A stretch of 64,000 bases of DNA, taken from positions 111,303,214 to 111,367,213 of the forward strand of contig CM068830.1 in NCBI GenBank assembly GCA_028554795.2, in the 5' to 3' direction. The DNA is from Sinohyriopsis cumingii (lineage: Eukaryota > Mollusca > Bivalvia > Unionida > Unionidae). This document shows, piece by piece, positions 61,981-64,000 of the stretch (within the stretch, counting starts at the first letter, position 1; the number at the start of each line of letters is the position of its first letter). The translations under genes and the position numbers were made by a program. The notes beneath the pieces are model-generated. The model had not been told where the DNA came from, did not search any database, and saw only the letters and a program-made list of their open reading frames with translations.

Positions 61981-62045
61981 GGATTTCATCATTGACCGAA
62001 AGGTAAGTTTGTTCGGATCTTACCTTTCGGTCAATGGTGAAATCC
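61981..62045. repeat. 27-bp-stem hairpin
   Basis: GGATTTCATCATTGACCGAA (61,981 onward, 27 bases) pairs with 62,019-62,045 with a single mismatch and an 11-base loop (TTTGTTCGGAT). No other copy was noticed in the window. Confidence 0.9.
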
Positions 62046-62477
62046 AGAGCAAAATCAAGACCCATTTATTGATGTGATAGAAATGTAAATAATAGTTTGG
62101 GGTTAACAAAATAATTACTGACTATATACCATGATGAAAGGAGGGAGAAAAATTTTTTAATACTGTTTAGACTAACTGCATTTTAAGGAGCCGAGCAGTG
62201 AGAACCATTAACTATGTCATCATGTCCAGTATGAATTGACTTGCAGTCACTCTACAATTAGTACTGGTGTGAGAAAATAATAAATAAAAGGAAAACAAAC
62301 TGTCCAATATATGGAAATATTCTTAATTGGAACAGCTATCAAATTTATTACATCAAAGAAATGAAAAGATTTCTGACTCTCTACTAAGTTTTATATTGAC
62401 TAATACCACAAATGTTGTGTCAGTTAACAATCATGAAAATAAATGAAAAGACATTAAGTGTATGTGTGTATGTGTTT

Positions 62478-62720
62478 TAGATTTTTAACACATCATTAAC
62501 AATTTTTCAGTCACATCACTATATCTTCAGTGTGACAGTTTGCAGTGATGTCAATCACTGGGGCATCATGCTGAAGATATGTAGCATCATGCCCTACCTA
62601 GTCACATTATTCTGTCACCAGGTCAATCAGTCCTAACACTAACCTCTTAATACTAAGTTCCAAGTGAGGCAGCTGCTATTACCATTTTAATAAGTCTCTG
62701 ATATGACTCAGTCAAATGTC
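62478..62720 (-). mobile_element. SINE family II, diverged and head-truncated
   Basis: The body blocks CAGTCCTAACACTAACCTCTTAATAC and CAGTGTGACAGTTTGCAGTG match the other copies at lower identity. It is the oldest-looking copy. It ends near TGATATGACTCAGTCAA without the B box. A GT-rich tail lies at its left. Confidence 0.75.
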
Positions 62721-63067
62721 ATTCATTCTTACCAGCATGTACAATACCAGTGCATTGTCTATTTACTGATCTGTATTGATTAGGGCTGAAAGCAGCCACA
62801 AGTTTTGTAGATACAAACAATTGAAACAGACAGTGCTGTTTTACACAAGAACAAATTTCACTGACTGGAATATAGAGTTTCCACCAAGGAATCTGCTATT
62901 TTGAACCATTCAATTGAGTCCTTGAAACCATTTTATGTGCGACTATGATAGCTTTTCCACAGAATGCATCTGGATGGATTGTTTTCTTATAAAGCATGTG
63001 CAAGATGAAGAAAAGTTGAATAAATTGCTACAATTAAAAGAAGCTTAAAACTAAACCGGAATATAGC

Positions 63068-63469
63068 ATGGAATATGATAAATTAAGAAATGGAACTTCA
63101 ACGATTTTTGGCTGCAGAAGTTTCTGTGGCACGATACCCACAAAGATCGAACAATTGCAGCTTGCAATGCATGTAAGAGATGGCCCTGATACCAACGAAA
63201 ACCAGCAGATTGTTTGCAGAACAGGTTATCACAAGGAAAGATGCACTATTAACAAACCAAAAAGTGCCAAGCACAATACATGTCAATTAAAATGTTTTAG
63301 TGAAAAGGTCAAATCTGATAAAGAAGATGAGGGTGATTTAGATAGAGTGATCAATAAATACAATGTAAGCCAAACTGAGCTTTACAAGAATCTGTTTAAC
63401 ACAGCATATACTATAGCAAGGCTGAGAAAATCTTTTGCAGATGATAAAATTCTGGTGAGGTACAAATAA
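63068..63469 (+). pseudogene. Possible fragment of a second hAT-like transposase
   Basis: The 133-codon frame includes KYNVSQTELYKNLFNTAYTI and ARLRKSFADDKIL. A run like FxxAYxIAxxxKxFxxxE is common at the start of the conserved part of hAT/ZMYM transposases. Beyond the stop, another frame gives VLSDATIDSASVRDWECILV, reminiscent of the D(G/E)STD...E-type block. No zinc finger or dimerisation motif is seen. The call is tentative. Confidence 0.3.
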
Positions 63470-64000
63470 AAAACCTGTAAATCTGATGACCTACTGACAA
63501 AAGTCGAGGATATATAAAGCAAAATTCTTATTTGTCCTTTCAGATGCTACTATCGATTCTGCATCAGTTAGAGACTGGGAATGCATTCTTGTTAAAGTTG
63601 TAGACCCTAATAATAAAAGTAGAAAACTAAGAGAAAATGAAATATCCGGTGTGTTTCAGCTGTCACAGATCTCAAGTGCATGCATTTATATGGTGCAGCT
63701 TAATAAAAGTAAACTTTTTAACAGTCCTGCCTTCCACTATTAAAACAAAGAAAAGATGGTCATTTATACAGACAAGTCAACTTTTTAATTTACTTGCCCA
63801 TAGTCAACGTGTTTTTGACAAAAGTTCTGCACCCCTGTTCTCTCTCTGTGCCATACTATTTTGCTACTGTATTTAGAAATACAATATAATACTATGTACT
63901 ATTGTTGAACTACTAGATTGTGGGATGGATCCCATAACTATGGCTACCTTTGTATGGAAAATAATAATAAAGAAAACAAATATTAATAAAACTATCAAAT
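63470..64000. other. Host or transposon-derived non-coding DNA
   Basis: May continue the decayed transposase above (fragments near 63,540-63,740). Otherwise nothing is seen up to the window end. Confidence 0.35.

Overview
The window is animal nuclear DNA. It is AT-rich, mostly non-coding, and littered with microsatellites, tRNA-derived SINEs, a LINE tail and a hAT transposon. The SINE families and general texture suggest a mollusc or similar marine invertebrate, but that is a guess. No intact host protein-coding gene could be supported.

The window is dominated by virus-like Polinton/Maverick (adintovirus-like) elements of at least three lineages. (A) 7.8-14.5 kb is a very old relic: a decayed protein-primed DNA polymerase B on the minus strand, then a decayed capsid protein and integrase on the plus strand. 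(B) 23,256-40,075 is a structurally complete 16.8-kb Polinton with ~313-bp terminal inverted repeats and a perfect 6-bp target duplication (TATATT). It carries the polymerase, packaging ATPase, chromodomain integrase, major capsid, penton, membrane and basic core proteins, plus small accessory genes near both ends. The polymerase and integrase each have one in-frame stop, the ATPase has a frameshift, and the protease gene has been deleted. (C) ~40,372-44,790 is a fragment of a different lineage with a packaging ATPase, a parvovirus-VP1-like phospholipase A2, a broken integrase and a helicase fused to an HNH nuclease domain. (B') ~44,787-55,148 is a second, inverted and 5'-truncated relative of B. 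It is more decayed but keeps the adenovirus-type protease that B lost.

The most unusual feature is at the 3' ends of the terminal accessory genes of B and B'. Eight of them are followed by a 16-nt hairpin with a 6-bp stem and a TTTC loop, flanked by ACCCA-like sequence and followed by a purine-rich GAAAAGAGAT/GAAAAGAAAT element. This is the architecture of replication-dependent histone mRNA 3' ends. The structural-gene cluster and the ATPase-side genes instead carry AATAAA. Three of these accessory genes in each element also share an upstream promoter motif (GATGTTTTCCTTCACG followed by TATAAGAAC-like sequence) and near-identical spacers, so they form a cassette array. I infer that the element uses the host S-phase histone processing machinery for one gene class and ordinary polyadenylation for the other.

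A second point is the penton gene. In both B and B' it is split at the same T8-TGA site by a +1 shift, which suggests programmed frameshifting rather than decay. Downstream, 57,314-59,927 is a hAT (GTF2IRD2/Charlie-like) transposon with an 8-bp target duplication, and the rest is host intergenic DNA with SINE copies and a 27-bp-stem hairpin.
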